64,000 bases of DNA from an uncultured Oscillibacter sp. (GCA_947382875.1 CANDBG010000001.1:26157-90156), one strand, 5' to 3'; counted from the first letter of the stretch, positions 17,139-27,500 are shown. The notes: generated by a model not told the origin, from the letters alone. A program made the numbers and translations.

Positions 17139-20100
17139 TCAGCGCCTGTAATTCCGCATCCGCCAGACAATGGCCGAAACCTGTCCGCGGGTAAGGGTGT
17201 TGCCGGGCTTAAAGGTACTGGTACCATTGTTGAAATAACCTTCGACAATACCGGCGGCGTTCAGGGCCTGCACGTACACGTCAGCAGTGTCGGTGAAGGG
17301 CTTGACGCTGGAAAGGTTGTTGATATCCAGCTTCAAAGCGCCGGCGGCCAGCTGCGCCACTTGCAGACGGGTGATGGACCCGCCCAGGTTGACGTTGGTC
17401 CGTGTAATGAGGCCGTCGGCCCGGGCGCGGGCCAGATAGCCGCTGAATACGCTGCTCTTGTCAGTGGGAGCAAGTTCCGGGTAGCCCGCCGCCAGCATGA
17501 CCAGCTTTAACGCCGCGCCGTAAGTGATGGTGTTGTCGGGCTTGAAGGAGCCGTCGGAGTAACCGTCAATGACGGAGGCGTCGGCCAGTTCGGTGACGTA
17601 CTTGTAGCACCAAGTAGAGGTATTCACGTCCTTGAAGCTCCGGACGGTATTCACAATTCCCAGGGAGAACACACCGGAGGCAATGGCAGCGCCGTTGGCG
17701 TTCAGGGCCGCGTAGGGAATTTCCACCGAGCCGGTGTAATTATTCGCAGGCACAAAACGCAGCTGACTCATCGGCTGCGAACCGCCGGAGTAGGCGTAAG
17801 CAGTGGTGGTTGTGGCGGGTATGGAGGTGTCGGAGCCGACGTAAACCACGCCCACATTGGCAGCGGGCAGCTTCAGGAGCTGGATGCTGTGGAGGTTCGT
17901 ACCCGTTGCCGCGGCGACGGCGGCATAAATGGCGGCGGAGGGGAAGGAAACGGCAGTATTCTTGGGCGTTGCGCCGTAGACCTCCGAAACGGCCTTGCTG
18001 GTGACGCTGATGAGGATGCCGCCGGTTACGGAATGTCCGCTGGATCCGTAGGCGGTGAAGGGAATACTTACGCAGTAATTGGAGCCGCTGGGCACGTAGG
18101 TCAGTTCCGTTAGGGCATACTGACTGCTGGAGGTGGGACTCATATAAAAGCTGCGTCCGCTGCGGTTCGCTGCGGTAAGCTGCTCACGGGCGGCGGTGCC
18201 GTAATTGCTGGCGCTGTAATAGTTATAATACAGTCCGCCGGTGGAGGGCACATCGTTCAGGGTAACGTATTGCAGAGTATCCGCCGCGTATACGGAATGG
18301 AAATAGCGTGCAATGTCGTTAGCGTTGATCTGGACGTTGGACCCGCTGGTAACGGCATAGCGGATATTGCCAACATAATGCGAGTTTGCGGACGAACCCA
18401 CAGGTTTGATGACCAGCGTGCCGGTCACGGACCGGGAGCCGGCGCTGTACGCGGTGAAGCTGAGGGTAACTTTGCCATTGAAGGAGCTGGCCGCGGCAAA
18501 GGTGAGATCGTCCAGCTCGTAGTCGCCGTCCCGCACGTCTTCCTTGCTGTAATAGAAGCGGGTTCCGGGCAGAGTGGTCCGGGAGAACGAGTTCGAATAG
18601 CTGGTTCCGTAGCCGCAGTAGAAGGTGCCGTCAGCGGGGTTGAAATCGGAGCTGCCAGGCTGTTCAAAGACCACATAGCTGACGTTATAGCCGCTGTACG
18701 TCTTTTGCAGGTAGTCATTGAAGTCCGTCCGGCTGATGTTCACCGTCTTGCCCGGCGTGACGGTATAGGAGATATCGCCTGCTGCGCTGCTGCTGACGGT
18801 AATTTTTACCGAGCCTTCCGCATAATCGGTTTCGGAGTAGTGGGCGCGGAAGGGAATCGTGATGGACGAACCTTGCCTGGCGCTGCTGTCGGCTTTGAAG
18901 GTGAGGGAATTCAGGGCATAGGTGCCATAGCTCTGACTGTTGTAGAAGAACTTGGTTTCGTTAAAGGCGAGTTCCCTCCGGCTGAGGTAGGAGGCCGCCG
19001 AGCTGGTGTATAGTTTTCCGGCGAAGCTGTCGTATGCGGAGGGGGCCGAGAAAGTGACATACCGGATGGTACGGTTTGCGTTGCCGGAGACGGCATGATA
19101 GGCGTCGTTGAAATCGCTGATCCGGAAGGAAACCTCCGCGCCCGGCGCGACGGAATAACTAATTGTGCCGTCAGCAGAGCTGGAAATCACGATTTTCAGC
19201 GTACCTTCCTCCCAGTCGTTGTCGTCATAGTGGGCGCGGAAGGGAATGGAGATCGTATCGCCTTCCTTGGCCCCGGATGTGGCCTTGAAGGACAGGGTAT
19301 CCAGATCATAGTCGCCATAGCTTCGGCTGTCGTAGTAGAAGCGCAGCTTGGAATACGCAAGTTCATTCCGGCTGAAATCGGTGCTTCCGCTGTAAATCTT
19401 GCCGGCGAAATTGGTGTAGGCGCTGGGGGCGTCAAAAATGACGTAGGTAATGTTCCGCCGGTCGTTGCCGGACATGGTGCGGTAAACGTTGTTGAAGTCG
19501 TCGGCCTTGAAATTTACCGTCCCGCTGGGGGCCGTCTCATAGCGGATTGTCCGGGCGGCAGTGCTGGTTACGTCAATTTGCAGGATGCCTTCCTCATAAT
19601 CCTTGTCCGTGTAATACGCCCGGAAGGGGATGGTAATGGAGTCACCGACCCGCGCGCTGCTGCTGGTACGAAAGCTGAGGCTGCTCAGGGCATAGTTGCC
19701 GTCGCTGGAATTGTTGTAGTAAAACAGGGTTTCGGTGAAGCTCAGATCCGAGCGGGTGAGGGCGGTGCTGCCGGTATATATACTTCCGGGGAAGTTATTG
19801 TAAGCGGAATCCGCCGAGAAGGCGACATATTTGATGGTACGGCTGCTGTTGTTGGACATGGTTCGATAGAACTTGTTGAAGTCTGCGGTCAGAAAGTTAA
19901 CGGTGCCGCTGGGGGCGACTTCATAAACAATGGTGTTCTCCGAGCCGTATTTGTCAACGATGATTTTCAGCGTGCCCTGGGCATAATCGCCGTCGCCGTC
20001 GTAGGCCCGGAAGGGAATGGAGAGGGTTTCACCGTCCCGGGCGTCGGAGCCGGGGCGGAAGTTCAGGTCATCCAGAACATAGTCGTAGCTGCCGGAGATA

Positions 20101-21245
20101 TCCCGGTCGTCGTAATAGAACCGTGAGCGGTTCAGATTGTCATACGTCATTGCACGGGTACCGCTGTACAATGCGCCGTCAAAGTCCTCGTAATCGCGGG
20201 TGGGAATGATTTCCACCCAACTGAGGTTGCTGTTTCCGCCGCTGAGTTTGCGGAACGCGTTATAGAAGTCCTCCGCCCGGAAGTTGACCCGTTCGCCGGG
20301 GGCAGCGGTGTAAGTAATGGTGGAGCTGGCAGAAGCAGCGCGGTTGATGGTGATAATGCCGCTCAGGGTGTTGTCATAGTCATCCCGCGCATTGTAGCGG
20401 ACCGTATAGCCGCCGGACGTTCCAGAGACAAAATAGAGGTTTCGGAGGGGATAGCTGGAACTGCTGGAACGGGTATAATCCCGGCTGCCAAGGGCGGTAA
20501 GATGGCTGTCGGCGTAGAGGGTGCCGTAGGTGCGGGCCGACGTGTCGGTGAAATAGACGGTTGTGAAGTGCCGTCCGTTGCGGGAGTAAAAACGGCTGTC
20601 GATTTGTTCAGAAATATCATTGCCGACGGTGCTCTCCGAAGTGTCGACATTGAGGGTAAAGTTCGGGTTTGTGGTATTGTTATTGCTGCCGGAATTGGAC
20701 ATCGTTCGACCGCACTTGTCACAGGCGCCGTCACGGTCTTTATCCACATGGTTTTCCACATTGAAATTAAAACCGCAGACGGTGCAAACCTGCCAATGGG
20801 TGTCGCCGTCGGCCGTTGCCGTATAGCTGGCGGAAGAAGCTGCCGTATGTTTCGCCTCGCCAAAATGATACTTACAGCCTGCGTCTGCTTTCACACAGGG
20901 CCGCCAGTGATTGGTTTCATCATGTCCATAAACGGATTCATCTTTTTCGTGCAGGCTGTCATTTGGACTAAGTTCCAGCTCTGTTTCATATCCGCAGATC
21001 GTGCATGTCTTGGATGCGGTACCGGGCTGAAAACAGGTGGGTTCTCTGGTCGTGTTAAGCGTACTTCCGTAGATATGTGGGCCATAACTATCCTTCGAGT
21101 CTTGCGAGCCGCTGACTTCACGCCAATGGTTTGTATTATCCGCATCCCAGCCATTTTTTAAAGCCAGTGCGTTTGGGACAAGGCTGGTCAGCAAAACCAT
21201 AGCCAGCAGGAAGGCTGGCAGCTTTCGTTTCCAAAATCCATTCAT
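17139..21245 (-). CDS. Large SLH-domain surface protein with tandem beta modules
   Basis: 1368 residues. Signal peptide (about 1-29, ending near 'NALA'), an N-terminal region with CxxC pairs ('CTICGYETE', 'CTVCGF', 'CDKCGR', about 75-180) spaced like zinc ribbons, then about eight tandem modules of 110-125 residues (about 190-1190). The modules share the order 'xIxYxxxPGxxVNF', 'DFNxxYRxxSG', 'FYYxxxxxGxYxLxxLxF' and 'ITIPFRAHY'. Three SLH domains (about 1190-1368) bind secondary cell-wall polymer. Probably an S-layer-associated adhesin or enzyme scaffold; no catalytic domain is recognised. ATG 21245 follows GGAGG by 8 bases. Confidence 0.9.
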   Translation of the reverse strand: MNGFWKRKLPAFLLAMVLLTSLVPNALALKNGWDADNTNHWREVSGSQDSKDSYGPHIYGSTLNTTREPTCFQPGTASKTCTICGYETELELSPNDSLHEKDESVYGHDETNHWRPCVKADAGCKYHFGEAKHTAASSASYTATADGDTHWQVCTVCGFNFNVENHVDKDRDGACDKCGRTMSNSGSNNNTTNPNFTLNVDTSESTVGNDISEQIDSRFYSRNGRHFTTVYFTDTSARTYGTLYADSHLTALGSRDYTRSSSSSYPLRNLYFVSGTSGGYTVRYNARDDYDNTLSGIITINRAASASSTITYTAAPGERVNFRAEDFYNAFRKLSGGNSNLSWVEIIPTRDYEDFDGALYSGTRAMTYDNLNRSRFYYDDRDISGSYDYVLDDLNFRPGSDARDGETLSIPFRAYDGDGDYAQGTLKIIVDKYGSENTIVYEVAPSGTVNFLTADFNKFYRTMSNNSSRTIKYVAFSADSAYNNFPGSIYTGSTALTRSDLSFTETLFYYNNSSDGNYALSSLSFRTSSSARVGDSITIPFRAYYTDKDYEEGILQIDVTSTAARTIRYETAPSGTVNFKADDFNNVYRTMSGNDRRNITYVIFDAPSAYTNFAGKIYSGSTDFSRNELAYSKLRFYYDSRSYGDYDLDTLSFKATSGAKEGDTISIPFRAHYDDNDWEEGTLKIVISSSADGTISYSVAPGAEVSFRISDFNDAYHAVSGNANRTIRYVTFSAPSAYDSFAGKLYTSSAASYLSRRELAFNETKFFYNSQSYGTYALNSLTFKADSSARQGSSITIPFRAHYSETDYAEGSVKITVSSSAAGDISYTVTPGKTVNISRTDFNDYLQKTYSGYNVSYVVFEQPGSSDFNPADGTFYCGYGTSYSNSFSRTTLPGTRFYYSKEDVRDGDYELDDLTFAAASSFNGKVTLSFTAYSAGSRSVTGTLVIKPVGSSANSHYVGNIRYAVTSGSNVQINANDIARYFHSVYAADTLQYVTLNDVPSTGGLYYNYYSASNYGTAAREQLTAANRSGRSFYMSPTSSSQYALTELTYVPSGSNYCVSIPFTAYGSSGHSVTGGILISVTSKAVSEVYGATPKNTAVSFPSAAIYAAVAAATGTNLHSIQLLKLPAANVGVVYVGSDTSIPATTTTAYAYSGGSQPMSQLRFVPANNYTGSVEIPYAALNANGAAIASGVFSLGIVNTVRSFKDVNTSTWCYKYVTELADASVIDGYSDGSFKPDNTITYGAALKLVMLAAGYPELAPTDKSSVFSGYLARARADGLITRTNVNLGGSITRLQVAQLAAGALKLDINNLSSVKPFTDTADVYVQALNAAGIVEGYFNNGTSTFKPGNTLTRGQVSAIVWRMRNYRR

Positions 21246-21417
21246 TCAGATTCCCTCCATGCAAAAGTCAAATCGCGTCCAGGGGAAAATCCCTGTTCTT
21301 ATAACATAGCGGAAACCCCCGCCTCATTCATGAACAAACTGTGAACAAGTGGAAACGTTTTTGTATCTTTTGGAAACGAAATCGTATCATTTCCAGGAAG
21401 GGAATAAAATGTTTCTC

Positions 21418-21446
21418 TTTACAAATAAAATTTGCTTCGATATAAT
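21418..21446 (+). promoter_or_regulatory. Promoter of prfB
   Basis: TTTACA (21418-21423), 17-base spacer, TATAAT (21441-21446), about 40 bases before the prfB start. Confidence 0.8.
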
Positions 21447-21486
21447 AGGGGAACTGACGAAATTGCAGAATTTGGAGAGATGAAAT

Positions 21487-22611
21487 ATGGCATTGATTGA
21501 ATACGACGCTTACCGGCAAAAGCTGCGGGAGCTGCGTCCGGAGCTGGAAAAGTTATCGGCCGCCCTGGACATCGAGTCCGCCCGTCAGGAGGCGGCCCGC
21601 CTGGAGGACGAAACCGCTCAGGAGGGCTTCTGGAACGATCTGGAACGCTCGCAGAAGGTGCAGCAGCGGCTGAAACAGCTGCAAAACAAAATTACCCGTC
21701 AGGAAAAGCTGTTCACTGCCTGGGAAGACCTGATGGCTCTTTGTGAAATGGGTCAGGAGGCCGAGGACGAAGAGCTTCTTGAAGAACTGAAAACCGAATA
21801 CGCCGCCCTGGAAGCCCGTACGGCGGAGACGCGTATGGCAACGCTGCTCTCCGGCGAGTACGACAGCTGCAACGCCATTTTGCAGTTCCACGCCGGCGCG
21901 GGCGGCACCGAGGCCCAGGACTGGGCGCAGATGCTCTACCGGATGTACACCCGCTGGGTGGAACGGAAAGGGTTCACGTACAAAATTCTTGACTACGAGG
22001 ACGGCGACGAAGCGGGCATCAAATCCGCCGCAATTTCCATTGAGGGCGAAAACGCCTACGGACTCCTCAAGAGCGAAAACGGCGTTCATCGTTTGGTACG
22101 CGTCTCCCCCTTCGATGCCAACGCCCGCCGTCAGACGTCCTTTGCCGCAGTGGAGGTCATGCCGGAGCTGGAAAACGACGACTCCATTGAGATCCGGGAG
22201 GAAGATATTGAAATGCAGGTCTACCGGGCCAGCGGCGCGGGCGGACAGCACGTCAACAAAACGTCCTCCGCGGTGCGTCTGATTCACAGGCCGACGGGCA
22301 TTGTGGTTGCCAGCCAGCAGGAGCGGAGCCAATTCCAGAACAAGGATAACTGTATGAAAATGCTGCGGGCCAAGCTCCTGGAGCTCAAGGCGCAGCAGCA
22401 CGCGGAAAAAATTTCCGATATCAAGGGCGTGCAGATGAAAATTGAGTGGGGCAGTCAGATTCGGTCCTACGTGTTCATGCCTTACCAGATGGTAAAGGAC
22501 ACGCGTACGGGCTACGAAACCGGCGGCATTGACGCGGTGATGGACGGTGATCTGGACGGTTTTCTGAACGCCTACCTGACTCAGCTCGCCACCGGGGAAC
22601 TGAAAAAATAA
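21487..22611 (+). CDS. prfB: Peptide chain release factor 2
   Basis: 374 residues, full length in one frame. It releases proteins at UGA and UAA. It has the catalytic 'GGQ' loop in 'ASGAGGQHVNKTSSAVRL' (about residues 247-264) and the RF2 N-terminal helical domain. Most prfB genes carry a +1 frameshift at a TGA near codon 25; here the equivalent place, 'LSAALDIES', is read straight through as CTG GAC with no TGA, so expression is not autoregulated in that way. GGAG lies 8 bases before the ATG. Confidence 0.96.
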   Translation: MALIEYDAYRQKLRELRPELEKLSAALDIESARQEAARLEDETAQEGFWNDLERSQKVQQRLKQLQNKITRQEKLFTAWEDLMALCEMGQEAEDEELLEELKTEYAALEARTAETRMATLLSGEYDSCNAILQFHAGAGGTEAQDWAQMLYRMYTRWVERKGFTYKILDYEDGDEAGIKSAAISIEGENAYGLLKSENGVHRLVRVSPFDANARRQTSFAAVEVMPELENDDSIEIREEDIEMQVYRASGAGGQHVNKTSSAVRLIHRPTGIVVASQQERSQFQNKDNCMKMLRAKLLELKAQQHAEKISDIKGVQMKIEWGSQIRSYVFMPYQMVKDTRTGYETGGIDAVMDGDLDGFLNAYLTQLATGELKK

Positions 22612-22658
22612 GCTCCATGAAGCCCGAAAAACGCAGAAACGGAAAGAAGGAAATTTCC

Positions 22659-23822
22659 ATGAAACGTTATATTGCACTCTGCCTGCTTCTGGCCGTCGTC
22701 CTGACGGTTCCCGCGGGAGCCTTTTCGGACGTGCCCAAGGAATACGCGTTCCATGACGCCATCGAGTATTGCGTGGGAAAGGGCATCCTGTCCGGCTACG
22801 GGGACGGGACCTTCCGCCCCACAGAGGATGTCACCCGCGCGCAGTTTTGCGTCATGCTGGTCCGGGCTTTTTACCCCGGCGAGGCGGAGAAGTACGACAG
22901 CTGGAGGTCCAAGGGCTGGTACGCCCCCAGCGCCGCCGTCCTGAACGCACACAACGCCATGCACTACGGCGAGCAGCACTGGACACAGCCTTCCGTCATG
23001 AACGGGTCAATCTCTCGAAGCGATATGGCGCGGTTTCTTGCCAATATCATGGCGGACAAGGGGTACACGGTCTCGGAGGAAGCCAAACGCGCGGCTCAGG
23101 CGAGCATCCGCGACTTTGACCAGATTCCCGCCAATAACCAGGACGCCGTACGCACGGTGTATGCTCTAGGAATCATTACCGGGTTCCCCGGCGGAACCTT
23201 TGAGTCCAGCGCCGTGATGAAGCGGGGACAGGCGGCGGTGGTGATTTACCGGACAACGCAATGTCTGTCCGCCGCGCCCGGAGAGTTAAAACCCTCTCAA
23301 GCCGCTCCCGCCGCCCCGACCGGCGGCAAAGCCCCCACGGAGGAAACCGCCGTGGAAATTCTGAAAGAGCTGCAAGCCAAGTACCCGGAAGACGCCAATT
23401 TTGCCCTTGGCTATGCCGACGGCGATTCCAGCCTTGCGCGGGTTGCGCTTCACACCTATTACTCGAACCTCGCTCTGAAAATGCGCACAAGCTGCACCCT
23501 TGGCTGCGGCGGCTGGTCCTGTCTGGTCAGCGACGCGATTTTCGGGCAGTCGGATTTCCCGGCCCGAAAGACCACCCTGGAAAACGCCCGGGTGGGGGAT
23601 CTGGTGGTTCAATACAGCCGGGAAACCGGCGAATTGGTTCATGTCGCCGTGATTACTGGGCGGCCTGAAAAAGTGGATGATAAAATCGTCTTCACCGTGA
23701 CGGAAGCCGCGCAGGGAGACATAGAGGACTATCATCTCTACTGGGACGAGGGCTACACGTATTTTCCTCAGTGGAAGGACCGTCTTTATGACTACGACGT
23801 CTGGACCCGCTACCCCGACTGA
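22659..23822 (+). CDS. SLH-domain protein with C-terminal NlpC/CHAP-like domain
   Basis: 387 residues. Signal peptide (about 1-19, 'AGAFSD'), SLH repeats (about 19-75, weaker 76-130, and 150-205) with 'GILSGYGDGTFRPTEDVTRAQF' typical of SLH; a Pro/Ala linker; then a domain with 'GGWSCLVSDAIFG' (Cys) and 'GDLVVQYS...LVHVAVITG' (His), arranged like NlpC/P60 or CHAP amidases. A wall-bound peptidoglycan or peptide hydrolase is likely, not proven. Starts 47 bases after prfB, perhaps in the same transcript. Confidence 0.82.
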   Translation: MKRYIALCLLLAVVLTVPAGAFSDVPKEYAFHDAIEYCVGKGILSGYGDGTFRPTEDVTRAQFCVMLVRAFYPGEAEKYDSWRSKGWYAPSAAVLNAHNAMHYGEQHWTQPSVMNGSISRSDMARFLANIMADKGYTVSEEAKRAAQASIRDFDQIPANNQDAVRTVYALGIITGFPGGTFESSAVMKRGQAAVVIYRTTQCLSAAPGELKPSQAAPAAPTGGKAPTEETAVEILKELQAKYPEDANFALGYADGDSSLARVALHTYYSNLALKMRTSCTLGCGGWSCLVSDAIFGQSDFPARKTTLENARVGDLVVQYSRETGELVHVAVITGRPEKVDDKIVFTVTEAAQGDIEDYHLYWDEGYTYFPQWKDRLYDYDVWTRYPD

Positions 23823-23908
23823 CCGGCTTTGCATCCATGGCGCGGCTGTACCGGCCGCGTCCTTTTCCTCGCGAAAACCGAACAAAAGATATAGAAAGGA
23901 TACCAGAC

Positions 23909-25303
23909 ATGAAAGAAAAAACCCCGCAGTCCCCGCCGCCCCAGGAAAACAAAATGGGCGTAATGCCAATTGCACCGCTGCTGGCCAGCATGGCGGTTCC
24001 AATGATGATTTCCATGCTGGTGCAGGCACTCTACAACATCGTTGACAGCATTTTCGTGGCCCGTCTGAGCCAGGACGCCCTCAACGCCGTGTCTCTGGCC
24101 TTTCCGCTGCAAAACCTCATGATTGCGGTCGGCGGCGGCACGGGCGTCGGCATGAACGCGCTGCTCTCCCGTTCTCTTGGCGAGAAAAAGCAGGACGTTG
24201 CGGACAAAGCCGCCAGCACCGGTATTTTTCTGACGCTTTGCAGCGGCGTGATTTTCGGTGTCTGCGGCGTACTGTTCTCCCGTTCCTTCTTTCTGGCCCA
24301 GACGAACATCGCCGCCATTGTGGACTATGGCACGTCCTACGCCATCATCTGCCTGGGACTGTCCATCGGTCTTTTCAGTCAGTTCTGCTTTGAACGGCTC
24401 TTGCAGTCCACGGGCCGCACGCTTTATTCCATGATTACCCAGCTAATCGGCGCGGTCATCAACATCATCCTGGACCCGATTCTGATTTTCGGCCTGTTCG
24501 GGTTCCCGCGCATGGAGGTTGCCGGGGCCGCCGCGGCGACGGTCATCGGGCAGATTACCGCCGCCTGTATTGGCCTGATTATCAACTTGAAATTCAACAA
24601 GGAAATTCACATCCGTCCCCGGGAGATTCGCCTGAATCCAGCCATCGCCCGGGAAATCTACCGCATCGGTTTGCCGTCAATCATCATGCAGTCGATTGGT
24701 TCCGTCATGACCTTCGGCATGAACAAAATCCTCATTGCCTTCACCGACACGGCTACGGCGGTTTTTGGCGCGTATTTCAAGCTGCAAAGTTTCATCTTCA
24801 TGCCGGTTTTCGGCCTGAACAACGGCATGGTGCCGATTATCTCCTACAACTACGGCGCGGCCCGTCCCGACCGCGTGAAGCACACCTTCCGGCTCACCGC
24901 CGCTGTGGCGACCGTCATCATGATCATAGGCTGGACGGCCTTCAACCTGTTTCCGGGCGTACTGCTGTCGTTTTTCAGTCCGTCGGCGGAGATGCTGTCC
25001 ATCGGTACCGCGGCTCTGCGGATTATCAGCTATTCCTTCCTTCTGGCGGGCTTTGATATCATCGCGGGGTCGGTCTGTCAGGCCATCGGCAACCCGGTTC
25101 ATACCCTCATCTGCTCCATTTGCCGTCAATTGGTGGCGCTGCTGCCGTCGGCGTGGCTGCTGGCCCGGACGGGCCGTCTGGAACTGGTATGGTTTGCATT
25201 CCCGATCTCCGAAATTGTCTCGTTGATCCTGAGCATTTTCTTCCTCCGCCTCACCTTCCGGGCGGCTGACGCCCGGTTTGCAGAGATGCACGAAACCCCT
25301 TGA
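23909..25303 (+). CDS. MATE-family efflux transporter
   Basis: 464 residues with 12 hydrophobic segments, multidrug and toxin extrusion family (NorM/DinF type), with the twofold repeat visible in 'GGGTGVGMNALLSRSLGEKK' and 'FGLNNGMVPIISYNYGA'. It would export cationic compounds using sodium or protons; the substrate is unknown. ATG 23909 follows AAAGGA; the longer frame has no ribosome site. Confidence 0.92.
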   Translation: MKEKTPQSPPPQENKMGVMPIAPLLASMAVPMMISMLVQALYNIVDSIFVARLSQDALNAVSLAFPLQNLMIAVGGGTGVGMNALLSRSLGEKKQDVADKAASTGIFLTLCSGVIFGVCGVLFSRSFFLAQTNIAAIVDYGTSYAIICLGLSIGLFSQFCFERLLQSTGRTLYSMITQLIGAVINIILDPILIFGLFGFPRMEVAGAAAATVIGQITAACIGLIINLKFNKEIHIRPREIRLNPAIAREIYRIGLPSIIMQSIGSVMTFGMNKILIAFTDTATAVFGAYFKLQSFIFMPVFGLNNGMVPIISYNYGAARPDRVKHTFRLTAAVATVIMIIGWTAFNLFPGVLLSFFSPSAEMLSIGTAALRIISYSFLLAGFDIIAGSVCQAIGNPVHTLICSICRQLVALLPSAWLLARTGRLELVWFAFPISEIVSLILSIFFLRLTFRAADARFAEMHETP

Positions 25304-25326
25304 CGCATTGCATGGAAAGGAGCCTT

Positions 25327-27495
25327 ATGGACCAAATCATCACCGCACTTGCCCAGGAGCTGGGCCAGGACGCCCAGCATGTTGCCAATGTTGTCCAGCT
25401 TCTGGACGAGGGCAACACGATTCCCTTTATCGCCCGTTACCGGAAAGAGCTGCATGGAGCCATGGACGACACCGTTCTCCGCAATTTGGAAGAACGTCTC
25501 CGCTATTTGCGGGGGCTGGCGGAACGGCGGGAGGCCGTCAGGAACTCCATCGCTGAGCAGGGAAAGCTGACGGATGAGCTGTCCGCCGCCATCGACAAGG
25601 CCGCCACGCTGGCGGAAGTGGAGGACCTGTACCGTCCCTACAAACAGAAGCGGCGCACCCGTGCCACGGCCGCGCGGGAAAAAGGGCTGGAACCGCTGGC
25701 GACGCTTTTGTTTGCCCAGGCGCCGGACTGCCCAGACCCTCTGGAGGAAGCGCGGCAGTATGTGGACCCGGAAAAGGGCGCAGAGACACCGGAGGACGCT
25801 CTTGCAGGGGCCTCCGACATTGTGGCGGAGTGGCTGAGCGACGACGCCGACTTGCGGAAAGCGCTGCGGTCGCTTCTGGCCCGGAGCGGTTTCCTGCAAA
25901 GCGCCGCCGCCACGGAGGAAGATACGGTTTATCGTCTGTATTACGATTTCAAACAGCCTCTTTCACGGATGCAGGGGCATCAGGTCTTGGCGATCAACCG
26001 GGGCGAAAAGGAGAGCGCGCTGAAGGTCTCCATTGAGCTGGACCGGGATACCGCTCTGCAAACCGTCCGCCGCCGGGTCGTGATGCCGGGCAGCCGGGCG
26101 ATGGAATTCGTAAAAGCCGCGGCGGAGGATGCATATGACCGTTTAATTTTTCCGTCGCTGGAACGGGAGGCTCGGAGCAGTCTGACGGAGGCCGCCTGTG
26201 AGGGCGCAATCGGACAGTTTGCCCTGAACCTGAAACCGCTGCTGATGCAGCCGCCGGTCAAGGGAAAGGTGACGATGGGCCTGGACCCCGGCTACCGCAT
26301 GGGCTGTAAGGTTGCGGTTGTGGACGGCACCGGCAAAGTGTTAGATACTGCCGTCGTCTACCCCACCTACGGCGAGCGGCAGAAAAACGAAGCCATTGCG
26401 ACACTGAGCAAGTTAATCAAAAAGCATGGTGTGGAACACATTGCCATCGGCAACGGCACCGCCAGCCGTGAGACGGAGCAAATGGCTGTCGAACTCATCC
26501 GGCAGGTGGGCGAGGACGGCATACCCGTAAGCTACATGATTGTGTCGGAGGCGGGCGCGTCGGTGTACTCGGCCAGCCCGTTAGGCGCGGAGGAATTCCC
26601 GCAGTTTGATGTGAATTTACGTTCCGCGGTGTCCATCGCCCGCCGCTTGCAGGACCCTCTGGCGGAGCTGGTGAAAATCGACCCGAAAGCCATCGGCGTG
26701 GGGCAGTACCAGCACGATATGCCGCCAAAGCGTCTGGACGAGGCGTTAGCGGGCGTGGTGGAAGACTGCGTGAACGCAGTGGGCGTGGATGTAAACACGG
26801 CGTCGCCGTCGTTGCTGCAGCGGGTTTCCGGCCTGACGGCCTCCACCGCAAAAAACATTGTGGCGTACCGGGAGGAAAACGGCCCTTTCACGTCCCGGAA
26901 GCAGATTTTGAAGGTGCCCAAACTGGGACCGAAAGCATTCCAGCAATGCGCAGGCTTTTTGCGGGTGCCGGAGAGCAAATTCGTGCTGGACAACACCGCG
27001 GTACACCCGGAGAGCTACGCGGCGGCGGAGCGTCTTTTGGATCTGACGGGACACAAGTTATCGGACGTCGGCGCGGGAAAGCTGGGGGACCTGCGGGCAA
27101 GCGTGGCGGCCTACGGCGAGGAAAAAGCCGCTGGAGAGGCGGGCGTGGGCGTGCCGACGCTGCGGGACGTGGTATCGGAGCTTTTGAAGCCGGGCCGGGA
27201 TATCCGGGACAGTCTGCCAAAGCCCGTGCTGCGGACGGATGTGCTGGAAATGAAGGATTTGCAGCCGGGGATGGTCCTCACAGGCACCGTGCGGAATGTG
27301 ATTGACTTTGGCGTGTTTGTGGATATCGGCGTCCACCAGGACGGATTGGTACACATTTCCCAGGTGGCGGACCGCTTCATTAAACATCCTTCGGAAGCGG
27401 TTTCCGTGGGGGATGTGGTAAAGGTCGTTGTGCTGGAGGTGGACGAGAAAAAGAAACGGATTTCTCTTTCCATGAAACAGGCCAAGGGGAAGTAA
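25327..27495 (+). CDS. tex: Tex-family S1 RNA-binding transcription accessory protein
   Basis: 722 residues. Order of domains: Tex N-terminal helical region, YqgF/RuvX-like fold (about 315-440, 'TMGLDPGYRMGCKVAVVDG'), helix-hairpin-helix repeats ('SGLTASTAKNIVAYREENG', 'VPKLGPKAFQQCAGFLRV'), and a C-terminal S1 domain (about 645-717, 'GMVLTGTVRNVIDFGVFVD'). It binds nucleic acid and influences transcription. GGAG lies only 4 bases before ATG 25327; an in-frame ATG at 25312 has no site. Downstream of the MATE gene by 23 bases. Confidence 0.95.
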   Translation: MDQIITALAQELGQDAQHVANVVQLLDEGNTIPFIARYRKELHGAMDDTVLRNLEERLRYLRGLAERREAVRNSIAEQGKLTDELSAAIDKAATLAEVEDLYRPYKQKRRTRATAAREKGLEPLATLLFAQAPDCPDPLEEARQYVDPEKGAETPEDALAGASDIVAEWLSDDADLRKALRSLLARSGFLQSAAATEEDTVYRLYYDFKQPLSRMQGHQVLAINRGEKESALKVSIELDRDTALQTVRRRVVMPGSRAMEFVKAAAEDAYDRLIFPSLEREARSSLTEAACEGAIGQFALNLKPLLMQPPVKGKVTMGLDPGYRMGCKVAVVDGTGKVLDTAVVYPTYGERQKNEAIATLSKLIKKHGVEHIAIGNGTASRETEQMAVELIRQVGEDGIPVSYMIVSEAGASVYSASPLGAEEFPQFDVNLRSAVSIARRLQDPLAELVKIDPKAIGVGQYQHDMPPKRLDEALAGVVEDCVNAVGVDVNTASPSLLQRVSGLTASTAKNIVAYREENGPFTSRKQILKVPKLGPKAFQQCAGFLRVPESKFVLDNTAVHPESYAAAERLLDLTGHKLSDVGAGKLGDLRASVAAYGEEKAAGEAGVGVPTLRDVVSELLKPGRDIRDSLPKPVLRTDVLEMKDLQPGMVLTGTVRNVIDFGVFVDIGVHQDGLVHISQVADRFIKHPSEAVSVGDVVKVVVLEVDEKKKRISLSMKQAKGK

Positions 27496-27500
27496 ACGGA

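Noticed and set aside
21360-21480. Frameshift site for prfB upstream of the ATG
   Set aside because: A 'TATCTTTT' at about 21364 lacks the TGA C that defines the slip site and lies outside the coding region.
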